In this document: positions 44,185 through 53,361 of the stretch, in pieces
Layout: the number at the start of each line of letters is the position of its first letter
How positions within the stretch are numbered: position 1 is the first letter of the stretch
Origin: Methanobacteriota archaeon
Lineage (GTDB): Archaea > Halobacteriota > Methanosarcinia > Methanosarcinales > Methanosarcinaceae
DNA length: 64,000 nucleotides
Direction of reading: 5' to 3'
Assembly: GCA_016841265.1 (NCBI GenBank)
Contig: JAENZL010000007.1
Coordinates: 44,136-108,135 of the forward strand
Made by a program: the position numbers and the translations under genes
Notes under the pieces: model-generated
What the model was told of the DNA's origin: nothing
Database searches by the model: none
The model's input: only the letters and a program-made list of their open reading frames with translations

Positions 44185-45031
44185 AGATAAAACACCCAAA
44201 ATCCTGATTATCGACGACGAAGAGATCAACGTAGAACTGATGGAAGCCTACCTTTTATCGGAACCCTACACAACGATTACCGCTTACGGCGGAAAAGAGG
44301 CTCTCTGGAAGGTCAGGGAAGAAAAACCTGACATGGTCCTCCTGGACGTTATGATGCCCGAAGTGGACGGTTATGAGGTCTGCCGGCTCCTTAAGGCTGA
44401 CAGTAAAACCCAGTTCACCCCGGTACTGATGCTTACGGCCCTCTCGGAGCTCGAGCACCGCATAAGGGGGATTGATGCGGGAGCCGACGATTTTCTTACG
44501 AAGCCCATAAATAAGCTGGAACTCACTACAAGAGTTAAGTCCCTGCTAAGGGTAAAAGATCTCCACGACAAACTGGCGGCAGAACGCGACAGTCTCGAGG
44601 TTAAAAACAGGATTCAGAGCATCCTGACCGAGATAATTCCCACCCTTCTCCAGGCAATCTCTTTCGAAGATAAAAAGATCATGATCAACCAGATGACCGG
44701 CATGGTCCAGAAAACCCTGATCGATATGTATTCCTTTGATCTGGAAGACATAGACCTTGCCTACACAGGGAAAATCTGTGAAGATATCATGAACCAGCTC
44801 GGAGGGGATTTCAGTTCGAAAACAGACGATGAAGGAACCGTCTGCATAATTGAAGGGGTAGCCTGCCCCTGGGGTAAAGAACAGGCGCGCAGAAACCCGA
44901 TTCTCTGTACCCTCACAAGAAAGATCTTCTCAAACGTTGCCTCAAAAATGCCCGGCAGATGGGGAGTCGAAGTGTATAAAACCATTGGAAACCGGAATGA
45001 ATGCTGCTATTTCAAGATAAAGGAAATCTGA
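44174..45031 (+). CDS. Response regulator with MetOD2-like methanogen output domain
   Basis: 285 residues. TTG 44174 is chosen because GGAGG lies 8 bp upstream; the earlier in-frame ATG 44123 would overlap the KaiC gene far more and adds no family sequence. The receiver domain (8-125) has IIDDEE (D14, D15), phospho-acceptor D58 in LLDVMMPE, and the Lys of FLTKPI. A coiled-coil linker (LHDKLAAERDSLEVKNR) leads to a C-terminal domain with CPWGKEQARRNPILC and NECCYFKIKEI, resembling the methanogen output domain 2 (V4R-like, cysteine-bearing). It overlaps the KaiC-like gene by 11 bp. The partner histidine kinase is not in the window. Output possibly ligand or metal sensing. Confidence 0.82.
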   Translation: MSIEDKTPKILIIDDEEINVELMEAYLLSEPYTTITAYGGKEALWKVREEKPDMVLLDVMMPEVDGYEVCRLLKADSKTQFTPVLMLTALSELEHRIRGIDAGADDFLTKPINKLELTTRVKSLLRVKDLHDKLAAERDSLEVKNRIQSILTEIIPTLLQAISFEDKKIMINQMTGMVQKTLIDMYSFDLEDIDLAYTGKICEDIMNQLGGDFSSKTDDEGTVCIIEGVACPWGKEQARRNPILCTLTRKIFSNVASKMPGRWGVEVYKTIGNRNECCYFKIKEI

Positions 45032-45127
45032 TAAAAAAGCGGCCGAAAAGCCGATAATGGTTCAAACAAAACAGAAATAAGTACAGCCTGAATAAATATT
45101 TTTTTCACATCTCTTTTTGAGAAGCGT

Positions 45128-45144
45128 CGCCAGGCAAGCTGGCG
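45128..45144. terminator. Hairpin between convergent genes
   Basis: CGCCAG GCAAG CTGGCG stem-loop in the 186-bp space between the response regulator and the convergent KaiC-like gene. No adjoining T-run, so only a weak terminator candidate. Confidence 0.3.
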
Positions 45145-45217
45145 GTGGCACTCTATCACACCTGGATCGAAAAGTGTTTTCGGGTTCAAAAAGAAATAAA
45201 AGGAACAAACTCAAAAT

Positions 45218-45937
45218 TCAGTAATTTCCTTTTATGCTGTTGATTATTTCAATTCCCCGGGAACTAATGTCATACAGGGAATACTTTACTGGCACCTGCT
45301 TGTTTCGCATTTTCTGGACGTAAATATACTGGCTGGTCCTTCCGACATTAAGGTTTTCTTTAACCAGAAAACGGATAAGCCCGGCAACCATGTAGCCGGT
45401 AAGCCTGTGGGTAAGTTCGTAGGAATCCTCGTCCATGACGAAGAAGCCCGTACAGCCATTTTTCATAAGGATTATACTGATTGAGCTGAACTTGTCCGCA
45501 AATTCCTTGATATCATGGTCAATAGCCATTACCCCGATGTTGTCAAGGACCACGGCCTCGATATCAGGGCTCATGCTGCTCAGGTGGTCGAGAATATCCG
45601 CGTCTACCGTACTGAGCCCTTTCCCGAATTTTGAGGAACTTTTGATCTTGTTAATCTTGTCCTCAAAGATGTTTTTTATTGTAAGCTGTCCGTTTTCAAG
45701 GAAAGGATCGAGTTCAAGCCCCAGGCTTTTCGCCTGCTTGAGGAGGTCATCGGTGAGTTCCCGGGTAAGGATCATGACACATTTCTTGCCGTCCGCACAG
45801 CTCCTGTGCAGGAACTGTAGCCCGAGAATGGTTTTTCCGGAACCCGGAGGACCTGTTATAAGTACGCTCCTTCCCTTAGGGTATCCGCCATCTATCATCA
45901 AATCAAGCCCCTCAATCCCGGTCGATAAGCTCTCCAT
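45218..45937 (-). CDS. KaiC-like RecA-superfamily ATPase B
   Basis: 239 residues, paralogue of the KaiC-like protein at 43.5 kb. Walker A TGPPGSGKT (28-36), STGIEGLDLMIDGGYP at the N-terminus, Walker B AVVLDNIGVMA near 135. The C-terminal QYIYVQKMRNKQVPVKYSLY parallels YLNISKMRSTPISPDMSVF of paralogue A. It is convergent with the KaiC/response-regulator pair, so the three genes make a compact signalling locus. Function of the pair unknown; hetero-oligomerisation is possible. Confidence 0.85.
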   Translation of the reverse strand: MESLSTGIEGLDLMIDGGYPKGRSVLITGPPGSGKTILGLQFLHRSCADGKKCVMILTRELTDDLLKQAKSLGLELDPFLENGQLTIKNIFEDKINKIKSSSKFGKGLSTVDADILDHLSSMSPDIEAVVLDNIGVMAIDHDIKEFADKFSSISIILMKNGCTGFFVMDEDSYELTHRLTGYMVAGLIRFLVKENLNVGRTSQYIYVQKMRNKQVPVKYSLYDISSRGIEIINSIKGNY

Positions 45938-46125
45938 TTTATCACATCTTCAAAGGTAACTAATTTTATAACTGTACTTTATTCTTAACTGTGAATCGTT
46001 ATCTGCAAAATCATTAGTTGTAAATAATCATTAGCTGTGGCCATCGAATGCAAACAATTTCTAGCTGTAGATCAGTTTACATTTATTGCATAAGCCCTAA
46101 TAACAGATATATTCTCCCTACAAAG

Positions 46126-46216
46126 TTCCCCTGAAAATCCTTCCTGAAAATCTTTCCTGAAAAGTTCCCCTGAAAATCCTTCCTGAAAATCTTTTCTGAA
46201 AAGTTCCCCTGAAAAT
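46126..46216. repeat. 13-bp tandem array with 39-bp higher-order unit
   Basis: Seven 13-bp units ending CTGAAAA[T/G] with starts TTCCC, CCTTC and CTTTC repeating in the same order, so three 13-mers make a 39-bp unit present 2.3 times. It lies between the RCK-gene stop and the KaiC B promoter. Confidence 0.88.
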
Positions 46217-46229
46217 TCTCCCTATATTC

Positions 46230-46907
46230 TTATTCAATATATTTTTCCTTAAACTCTGAAATCTGTTTACTGCTCCCGACAACAGCAATCACGTCCCCGG
46301 CCCTTATTAAAGTCTTCTTAGTGAGATCGGTCATTGCAAGGCCCCCGCGTTCAATGCCTACTATGGTGCATCCGATCTTATTTTCAAGGTCCAGGGTCCC
46401 TATTGACTTTTTATCCATGTGAGAGCCCTTTTCGACGTGATGTATTTCGATTTCTATGCCTTCGTAGAGCATTATATCTTCATCCATCCGGCAGGACTTT
46501 CCCACACAGCTGGCAGTCATTTTGGCAAGCAGTTGCCCTGCCACGATGGAAAGGGAACCTACGTAATCCGCCCCGGCCTTGTAGATCTTGTCGATTGACT
46601 TTACGGAATTTGCCCTGGCTACGATGGTTGAGTTCGGATTAAGGCTTCTTGCAATCAGGGTTGCAAAAATGACGTTCGTATCGTCGTTCAGGGCCACAAA
46701 AACAAAGGATGCCGTCTTCACCCCCGCCGAAATGAGCACTTCCTCATCGGCTCCGTTCCCCACGATATGCTCGAAGTCTGCGTATTCGAAGACCTTTTCA
46801 TCCGAATCCACGACAACAAAACGAAAAGGTCCGCTCTTGAGCACCTTTACAAGGCTCTTTCCGACGTCTCCGTATCCCAGCACGACCAGATGTCCCTTTG
46901 GCTCCAT
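46230..46907 (-). CDS. RCK/TrkA-type K+ transport regulatory protein
   Basis: 225 residues. RCK-N Rossmann domain: VVLGYGDVGKSLVKVL (GxGxxG variant GYGDVG), a following acidic VVVDSDEKV, and NGADEEVLISAGV. RCK-C domain from about 145 (GIEIEIHHVEKGSHMDKKSI ... GDVIAVVG). It binds nucleotide or ions and gates a K+ transporter or channel. The channel gene with its own RCK domains lies 142 bp upstream on the same strand, so this is a likely accessory subunit. No membrane segment. Confidence 0.85.
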   Translation of the reverse strand: MEPKGHLVVLGYGDVGKSLVKVLKSGPFRFVVVDSDEKVFEYADFEHIVGNGADEEVLISAGVKTASFVFVALNDDTNVIFATLIARSLNPNSTIVARANSVKSIDKIYKAGADYVGSLSIVAGQLLAKMTASCVGKSCRMDEDIMLYEGIEIEIHHVEKGSHMDKKSIGTLDLENKIGCTIVGIERGGLAMTDLTKKTLIRAGDVIAVVGSSKQISEFKEKYIE

Positions 46908-47049
46908 TTCTCACTCCTGAATCCTCAGATCGAAATCATCAGATTCATTCTTTGACTTTTTAACTGGCAATTTTTTCGTTGCCTGTCATGTTCTAAAACA
47001 ATAAACTTTTTTTGTTACATTGCCAGGGAAGCGGATCCGGGCAACGGGT

Positions 47050-48093
47050 TTAATGGGTTAGTTTTTTCAGTTTTGAAAGCTGTTCGGGGGTTCCCACGGC
47101 CAGAAGAACGGAATTGTCCCGGATCACATCGTCCTCTTTCGGATCAAAGGAAAGGATCCCGCTTTTCCAGATCCCAACAATGCGTGCTCCGGTAAGCCTC
47201 TGGCTGGAAACTTCCCTCAGAGTCTTTCCTATAAGAGGGCTTTTCAGGTATATGGGAAACTCGGTGATGTGCACCCCTTCAAAGATTTCGGTTGCCCCGG
47301 TTACCCTGCTCACAAGCCGGTCCATAGCCTTCCTCCCAATGAACTGCCCGAACATTGACTTGGGGGAAACCACAGTGTCGGCTCCTGCATACCGGAGGTA
47401 TTTGGAATTAGAACGATCTTCTACAATGGCAATGATCCGGAGGTGTTCGAATTCCCGGGAGGTCAGCACGATATTTGCATTCCTTTCATCAGACTTGTTT
47501 GCAATCAGGATCCTGGCCTTTTCTACATTGGCGTTCAAAAGCGTCTGTTTGTCGCTGGGGACTCCGAGGATGCAGGGAATATCTTTGTAGGCTAGTTCCC
47601 GTATCAGCTCCACGTCATCATCTACTATTACAAAGAGGATATCCTGCTCTTCCAGTTCATCTATAAGGGTCTCCACAAGCTGGTTGTATCCGCAAATGAT
47701 GATGTGCTCTTTCAAACCGGAGGGGGCCTTCCTGGGGAGCCTGAACTTGATTGACTTGTCCAGCCAGGGCATAATCACGTATGTCAGAAAGAAACCGGAA
47801 ATCATGATAATGCCCACTACCTGCACGAGCACCGAAAAAAGCTGACCTGCCAGGGAAGTAAAGACAATGTCACCGTAACCTACCGTTGCAATAGTAGTGG
47901 TTGCCCAGTAGATTGCAGTTATCGGGTTTGCATTCTCGGGCTGGCCTTCCAGCATCATCAGGTAATCGAAGAGAATGATGTATATTATTACCATAAGCAA
48001 AGCTGCGATCTTGTAAACTGAATGAGGTCTTTTCCGCATAATTCTTCGAACTTTAGCCTTGCCTGCAGGTTTTCCGGATCTGGGAAGAGCCAT
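47050..48093 (-). CDS. Two-helix K+ channel with RCK domains (MthK-like)
   Basis: 347 residues. Basic cytoplasmic N-terminus, membrane helix about 28-46, pore loop with selectivity filter TVGYGD at 70-75, second helix about 84-110 (VLVQVVGIIMISGFFLTYVI), then an RCK-N domain (IIICGYNQLVETLIDEL ... GVPSDKQTLLNANV) and RCK-C (TGARIVGIWKSGILSFDPK). Closest well-known architecture is MthK, a Ca2+-gated archaeal channel. In MthK an internal methionine start makes soluble RCK; here a separate RCK gene lies immediately downstream and may take that role. Confidence 0.92.
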   Translation of the reverse strand: MALPRSGKPAGKAKVRRIMRKRPHSVYKIAALLMVIIYIILFDYLMMLEGQPENANPITAIYWATTTIATVGYGDIVFTSLAGQLFSVLVQVVGIIMISGFFLTYVIMPWLDKSIKFRLPRKAPSGLKEHIIICGYNQLVETLIDELEEQDILFVIVDDDVELIRELAYKDIPCILGVPSDKQTLLNANVEKARILIANKSDERNANIVLTSREFEHLRIIAIVEDRSNSKYLRYAGADTVVSPKSMFGQFIGRKAMDRLVSRVTGATEIFEGVHITEFPIYLKSPLIGKTLREVSSQRLTGARIVGIWKSGILSFDPKEDDVIRDNSVLLAVGTPEQLSKLKKLTH

Positions 48094-48294
48094 TAATACA
48101 CCCTGGTTTCATTATTACTGTTTATAAGTTAGCCGGGATATCTTATAATTATTGTGAAAGCTGGTTAACATGTCACCTCAAAAAAAGAAAATAAAATATC
48201 CGGAGCTTTACGGATAACAGGCCCCGAAACTTTCATATCCCTGGAACTTCCAGGCTCCATCGCAGTGCCCGGATATTAACTGTAAAATTTCATC

Positions 48295-50106
48295 TCACTT
48301 CAACCACTGACCTATGAAAGGCCCGATTATCATAAAGATAAACGAAAACAGAATCAGCATTGAGAAGGTTGCTGAAATAGAATTGGAGACTCTTGCAGAG
48401 ACCTCTTCCTTTCCTGTAATCCGGTACACAAGGGAGTAGGTGTAGTCCTTGAACACGTGGCCCCCGTCCAGGGGTACCGCAGGCAGGCAGTTGAAGAGGC
48501 CCACATAGAAGTTCAGCCAGCCTATCCAGAGCAGGGTATTGGCAATCCAGAAGATGCCCACTCCAAGGGGTTCGGCCCAGCCCACGGGCTGGTAGAACTG
48601 GGCAATGGTGCCTGAAAAGCCGCGGAAACCTTCCCCTGCAAACCCGTAGATGGGAAGCCCGAAGAGGATCAGCCAGCCGGCAAGTCCCGTGAGCAGGGAG
48701 GGGATCTGTTTGAGGGCTTCCAGATAGTATTTTGATTGGGGCATCCAGAGGGAAACGCCGAGCATCGGGCATTCAACAATTCCGTTCATTCCATACATAA
48801 CTCCCAGGAACCCGCGTTCACTGTCAATGGAATGGGGAGCCAGTTTAACATCAAGGACAACCGTGCCGTTTTCCGTCAGGGCTCCCGTATAGTTCGCAGG
48901 GGGAAGCAGTTCCGCCCGGATTGTCTGGTTGGCCTGAGTATTTTCCATGAAACTTACGAAATTGGCGATGTCCTGCATCTCCGTATCATCGAGCCGGAGC
49001 ATGGTCATCCCTTCCTCAAAACCGGCGGTTTCGGCAGGGCTTCCTTCCACAATCCCGCCAATAGGCACCCCATTGATGTGGCCGTCGGAAAGCTCGGGAG
49101 CTTCGACTTCATACACCGAAGCTACCCCGTCTTCCAGGGCATGGATTTGTATTATGTCCCCGGACTCAACGGTTTCCAGGTAGTAAAGGACGTCCATGGC
49201 GTTGGTGATGTTGGTGTCATCTATCCGGGTAATTACCATGTCCTCCCGGATTCCAGCAAGGTCAGCAGGGGAACTTTCGTTCACACCAAGGACCATGGCA
49301 TCACTCAGGGGAGCGATTGCCCCGAGCACGGGCCCGAAGAAGAGCAGTAAAGCGATGAAAGCGACACAGAAATTTGCCATCACCCCGGCAGCCAGGATTC
49401 TGGATCGCTGGGCCCGAGTTGCAATTTTTTCAGGCTCCTGAGCAGGTTTTTGTTCTTTGACTTTGAGAGGTATTTCCCTTTTCCTTTGCTCTTCTTGTCG
49501 TTCCCATTCCTTGACTGCCTCAATCGAGGCAGTAAGGGGAAGTTCGTCTTCTTCTACCGGCTCTTCTTTTTTGCCGAAAAGTTGTTCTTCATCGGGTTCC
49601 GCAAAACCTCCGATGGGCACAAGGGCAAGCAGGATTCCCATGGACTTGACCCGGATGCCTTCCACCCGGCAGAGGATTGCGTGGGAAAACTCATGTACTA
49701 CGAGAGTAACGATTAGCGCAATAACTCCCCATGTAAAGGGGATAAACTCATTTAGGCCGGGGATAAGCAGGATATTCCTGGCGGCATTGTACTTGCCCGG
49801 TTCCGGGACGTTATTGTTCAGGAAAGACATGTACAGCGCAAAGTCCGAGAGCGCGATTACCAGGAACATGGCGATCATGCCCACAAACATAAGCCAGATC
49901 CCGAGGTTTGCAAAAACCCTCCAGTAGGACTTCGGGCGGGCCAGGATGTCAAGCAGTTTGAGCCCTTTTGTGGTCCTGATCATAAGGATGGGCAGTGGAC
50001 CAAAGGTGCTTATATTGTATTTCTCCAGAATTCCCCGCCTGTCCAGGATAGAGACAAGGAACCAGTACAGTATGAATATGCTTATTGCAATGCTTGTGCC
50101 ACTCAA
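48295..50106 (-). CDS. Site-2-type M50 membrane metalloprotease with PDZ domains
   Basis: 603 residues. The zinc motif VVHEFSHAI gives H138, E139, H142; the second metal motif NCLPAVPLDGGH is near 530-541. About six to seven membrane helices surround them. Between them is a charged loop (KKEEPVEEDELPLTASIEAV), a membrane helix and two PDZ-like domains (LGVNESSPADLAGIREDMVI and IVEGSPAETAGFEEGMTML). It is expected to cleave membrane-embedded substrates, by analogy with RseP/S2P. The start is TTG 50106, supported by GGAG about 8 bp upstream. Monocistronic; the substrate, perhaps an anti-sigma-like regulator analogue, is unknown. Confidence 0.9.
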   Translation of the reverse strand: MSGTSIAISIFILYWFLVSILDRRGILEKYNISTFGPLPILMIRTTKGLKLLDILARPKSYWRVFANLGIWLMFVGMIAMFLVIALSDFALYMSFLNNNVPEPGKYNAARNILLIPGLNEFIPFTWGVIALIVTLVVHEFSHAILCRVEGIRVKSMGILLALVPIGGFAEPDEEQLFGKKEEPVEEDELPLTASIEAVKEWERQEEQRKREIPLKVKEQKPAQEPEKIATRAQRSRILAAGVMANFCVAFIALLLFFGPVLGAIAPLSDAMVLGVNESSPADLAGIREDMVITRIDDTNITNAMDVLYYLETVESGDIIQIHALEDGVASVYEVEAPELSDGHINGVPIGGIVEGSPAETAGFEEGMTMLRLDDTEMQDIANFVSFMENTQANQTIRAELLPPANYTGALTENGTVVLDVKLAPHSIDSERGFLGVMYGMNGIVECPMLGVSLWMPQSKYYLEALKQIPSLLTGLAGWLILFGLPIYGFAGEGFRGFSGTIAQFYQPVGWAEPLGVGIFWIANTLLWIGWLNFYVGLFNCLPAVPLDGGHVFKDYTYSLVYRITGKEEVSARVSNSISATFSMLILFSFIFMIIGPFIGQWLK

Positions 50107-50673
50107 AGAAATTCTCCGAGAATATGAAATGATCTTGGTATGAATCGAATTATTCGGAACTTAAAGCAAATAAAACGTTTTATTATATTATGTTATAGGC
50201 CAAATCTTGAGACAGTGCAGAAAAGTCAGAGGGCCAAATAGCAATCAAATAAAACATGTTATACATAAATCAGTGTAATTATATTGATATTGGTATATAA
50301 ATACTCATGCCTGCTTCCCGTACAAAGCCCGTTTTTTGTAATCACCATCTATAATTTATCACACGGTATAACACTTTCGATTAGCCGAAATTACTTATTG
50401 GCTTGAATTAATATTAGCTTGAAGTGATTGAGCTGGAGTTATAGACCCGAACGTAAGTATTTACACTTACATTATAAGCACGTAATACACGGAAAGCACG
50501 GAATGATCATGCCCCTATTTCCTTTATTCCGTGTTTTCCGCGTTTTCTGTAGTTAAACTTTCGCTTGAGATTTATGAAGGAATTTGGGTTCTTAACTACA
50601 GCAGTTGTTGGCTTGAAATCGTTAAACAATAACATCATCTAAATTGTTAATGTTTCCGGAGGGTCCGGGTCAA
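50107..50673. other. 567-bp intergenic region holding MITE copy 3
   Basis: Apart from the element at 50439-50600 no feature is seen. GGAGGG at 50658-50663 is the ribosome site of cutA. Confidence 0.5.
50439..50600. repeat. MITE-like element, copy 3 (inverted, about 162 bp)
   Basis: Its reverse complement matches 28901-29063 throughout, including the AAGTGTAAATA segment missing from copy 2. Left terminus TTATAGAC is intact; the right one is degraded. It lies 70 bp upstream of cutA. Confidence 0.8.
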
Positions 50674-51024
50674 ATGCAGGGAATCGTATATATCACAACG
50701 GGAGACATGAAGAACGCTTCTACCATTGCAAGGGCGCTGGTTTCAAAGAAGCTTGCAGCCTGCGTGAACATGTTTCCCATATCATCGGTCTACACCTGGG
50801 AAGGCAAAATTGAGGAAGGTACCGAAATTGCAATGATCGTTAAAACCGACTCTTCCCGCTTTGATGAGATCTGCAAACTTGTAAAAGCCCTCCATACGTA
50901 TGAACTGCCTGCGATTGAGTTCTGGGAGATCGGAGGGGAGCAGGAGTACCTTGAATGGGTACTGGTAAACAGTTCGGGAGAAAAAACAAAAAATTCCGAG
51001 GAGAAAAAATCCGGGGACCTTTAA
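50674..51024 (+). CDS. cutA: CutA-family protein
   Basis: 116 residues from ATG 50674, which has GGAGGG 10 bp upstream; the earlier in-frame TTG 50644 lies before the ribosome site and is rejected. Family features: IVYITTGDMKNASTIARALVSKKLAACVN, SVYTWEGKIEE, AMIVKT, HTYELPAIEFWEI and EYLEWV. CutA trimers are ferredoxin-like, linked to divalent-cation (copper) tolerance, though the biochemical role is unsettled. The C-terminal KTKNSEEKKS is an unstructured extension. Monocistronic. Confidence 0.92.
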   Translation: MQGIVYITTGDMKNASTIARALVSKKLAACVNMFPISSVYTWEGKIEEGTEIAMIVKTDSSRFDEICKLVKALHTYELPAIEFWEIGGEQEYLEWVLVNSSGEKTKNSEEKKSGDL

Positions 51025-51313
51025 GCCTGTGCCCTGAGTTTATAGGGGACATAGGTTTCCGGAAATGAGATTTTCAAAAGAGAGCGCCTTTCCCCTCTCC
51101 AGCTCCAGGAGAACACTTTGCTTTTCCTGTCGGCTCCCGGACGTTGTATCTGCCCTGTTTACCAGTAGTTCCAAATAGCCATCGTTCCGAATGGCAACGA
51201 CTTTTCACAGTCCCCACTGACTAATAAATCTTTAAAATGCCTTTCTTGTCTGATTATATATTTCTAAAGAATTAAAAAATTATTTAGAAGATTGGCACTT
51301 TTCACATTACTCT
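51025..51313. other. Intergenic region, 289 bp
   Basis: Between convergent genes; small inverted repeat AGCCATCGTTCCGAATGGC at about 51177-51195. No gene. Confidence 0.4.
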
Positions 51314-51781
51314 TCAGACTTCCATGACCTTGATATTCAGATCAGCGTTGATAATGTAGTCAAAGGAAATTACTTCTTCCCATTTCTGCTGCATGAACAT
51401 TGACTGGAAGCATACACCTATGATCTTCCCGTTTTCCTTTCCTTCGAGAACCTTCCCTACCAGCCCGTTTGCTTCTTCCGCCTTAACCCCGATCTTCGGC
51501 ATGGCAAGCCCGCCCAGGAGGACGACGGTATCGGCTGAAGGGTCAGTGGAGTCTCCCAGCTGCATGCCCTGTTTGGTCATGGAAAGTGTTCTTGCACTTT
51601 CAAAGTCCAGGTTCGGGACAAAAGCCAGCTGCTTGTTTCGGACCACGAACCCGATGAGTTCGGCAAAGGGGGTGCAGAACCCCGGAGTCCCGACGAACGT
51701 TATCTTTTCCGAATCTTTAACAAGACCCCTGAAATTGTTCAGGATGCCGCCTACACCCTGGCCGGTGTTTATCACATTCAT
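51314..51781 (-). CDS. DUF2124 protein
   Basis: 155 residues from ATG 51781 (AGAGG about 9 bp upstream); an upstream GTG-type extension has no ribosome site. Sequence GQGVGGILNNFRGLVKD, ITFVGTPGFCTPFAELIG and VVLLGGLAMPKIGV match DUF2124, a small Rossmann-like family found mainly in methanogens. Function unknown. The conserved Gly-rich loops could bind a nucleotide or cofactor. Not in an operon. Confidence 0.75.
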   Translation of the reverse strand: MNVINTGQGVGGILNNFRGLVKDSEKITFVGTPGFCTPFAELIGFVVRNKQLAFVPNLDFESARTLSMTKQGMQLGDSTDPSADTVVLLGGLAMPKIGVKAEEANGLVGKVLEGKENGKIIGVCFQSMFMQQKWEEVISFDYIINADLNIKVMEV

Positions 51782-52006
51782 AAAAATAACCTCTTCAAAA
51801 ACCAAGCTTTATTGAAAGAACCATACAAGTATACTTTCAGGCAAGCATACTTATTATGAAGAATATAACGGAATAGGGGTTCAGATCCTTAAATAAGTTA
51901 TGTTAACGGCGTTATCAACTATATACGTGACAAAAAGGGAAGAAATAAAGAAAAAGGGTATTAAAAGGCCTATAAAGAAAAAATGTGACAATAAAGAAAA
52001 TCAAGT

Positions 52007-52149
52007 AATCATCAAGCAATCATCACGCAATCATCAAGCAATCATCAAACAATCATCAAACAATCATCAAATAATCATCAAATAATCATCAAATAATCAT
52101 CAAGCAATCATCACGCAATCATCAAGCAATCATCAAGCAATCATCAAAC
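52007..52149. repeat. 11-bp tandem repeat array, 13 units, downstream of mch
   Basis: Unit AATCATCAAGC with endings AGC, CGC, AAC, AAT in an ordered series (AGC-CGC-AGC-AAC-AAC-AAT x3-AGC-CGC-AGC-AGC-AAC). It is about 55 bp from the mch stop codon. The rest of 51782-52204 has no gene. Confidence 0.92.
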
Positions 52150-52204
52150 AATCAATAAAAAAGAAAAGAAGAATCAAAAAAGTTAGGAAAAAGGGCAGTT
52201 GCCC

Positions 52205-53170
52205 TTAGAGCTGCTTGATCCCGAAGGACTCGAGCAGGATGTCGGGGTAGAGCCCGCCGCAGGAAACGGTCTTTGTGCTGTTGAGATCGTTTACGGTAAG
52301 CCTGGCAGGAGCAAACATGCCTGCGTCGACCTTGAAGAAGTCGAAACCTGCTTCCTTGAAGGTCTTATAGAAGGGCTGTCCGAAGTCACCGGAGGTTGTG
52401 GAGGGAGCTTTCCTTACGAAGTCCTCGAGTTCCGAAAGTTCACCTTCGAAGTTGACGGTGTAGTTGGTCTCGCCACAGTAGATCACACAGTCGTTGGTTG
52501 AACCCATGCACTGGACGTCGTTTCCGACGATCGGGGCGATTGGGGCGGTTCCATACCCACTCTTAATGCAGTTGATGTCAAAGCCGATGGATTCGAGCTT
52601 GTGGATCCCGGTTTCCACTACACGGGCGGAGATCTGGACCGAGCCTGCGATGGAAGCGGTGGGGGCAACGGCGATCATTACGTTTTCGGGGTCTACGCTG
52701 CAGTGCTTGGCGATGTACTCAACGACCTTCTCATCGGGGAGTTTGTCGGATTCCAGGACCAGGACTGCGGCTTCGAAATCGTCTTCGTACCCGATTTCCT
52801 CATAGAGCTCTTTTGGCTTCAGGCCAAGTGCCCGGGCAGGCCCGGAACCCATTGCGAAGTAGTCGCCTACGGAAATTCTCCAGCCTGCGTACTGGGAAGC
52901 CATGCAGGCAATGACAGGGTTGTCACTTGCAACCTGGATGGCAGGCCATTTGATCCCGTTCAGGTCGAAGGTGCTGTACCTGAGGTCGGCAAGGTCGGCA
53001 AGGCAGAGCCTTGACAGGTACATACCTGCTTCGTACCCGCCTTCCGCGTTGACCCCACAGTCAATAATTGTGGCGCCGTTTTCGAGCTTGACAACTTCCG
53101 CTTTTATGTCTTCGACCCAGTCGAGCATCTCTTCGATGACGTATGATCCCATTTCGTTGACGCTTATCAA
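52205..53170 (-). CDS. mch: Methenyl-tetrahydromethanopterin cyclohydrolase
   Basis: 321 residues, exactly the family size. Characteristic segments: [73 protein letters not shown] and [11 protein letters not shown]. It interconverts 5-formyl- and 5,10-methenyl-H4(S)MPT in C1 metabolism, in both CO2 reduction and methyl oxidation. Cytoplasmic homotrimer in known members. ATG 53170 with GGTGAT 6 bp upstream. Monocistronic, with an 11-bp minisatellite at its 3' side. Functionally linked to mptE at 28 kb. Confidence 0.97.
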   Translation of the reverse strand: MISVNEMGSYVIEEMLDWVEDIKAEVVKLENGATIIDCGVNAEGGYEAGMYLSRLCLADLADLRYSTFDLNGIKWPAIQVASDNPVIACMASQYAGWRISVGDYFAMGSGPARALGLKPKELYEEIGYEDDFEAAVLVLESDKLPDEKVVEYIAKHCSVDPENVMIAVAPTASIAGSVQISARVVETGIHKLESIGFDINCIKSGYGTAPIAPIVGNDVQCMGSTNDCVIYCGETNYTVNFEGELSELEDFVRKAPSTTSGDFGQPFYKTFKEAGFDFFKVDAGMFAPARLTVNDLNSTKTVSCGGLYPDILLESFGIKQL

Positions 53171-53361
53171 ATTATCACCTTTACATTTCCGGCCTGTAAC
53201 CGGAAGCTTAGAATATAATTTTAACTCCGTAAAAGGTTGATTCGTCCGGGAAAGGACAAACCATCCGATCAGAGGATTGTTAAACCAGGTTAGATTTTTT
53301 GAATAAACCCTGCAATTTGCTACCGTGATAAGGGAGAATCCAATATATAGATACTGTTGTA

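Noticed and set aside
51900..52085. Short plus-strand ORF ending in IIKQSSNNHQ repeats
   Set aside because: A translation of the 11-bp minisatellite, not a gene.
52007..52149. Possible CRISPR array
   Set aside because: Units are contiguous 11-mers without spacers, and no cas genes are in the window. The same holds for the other tandem arrays.
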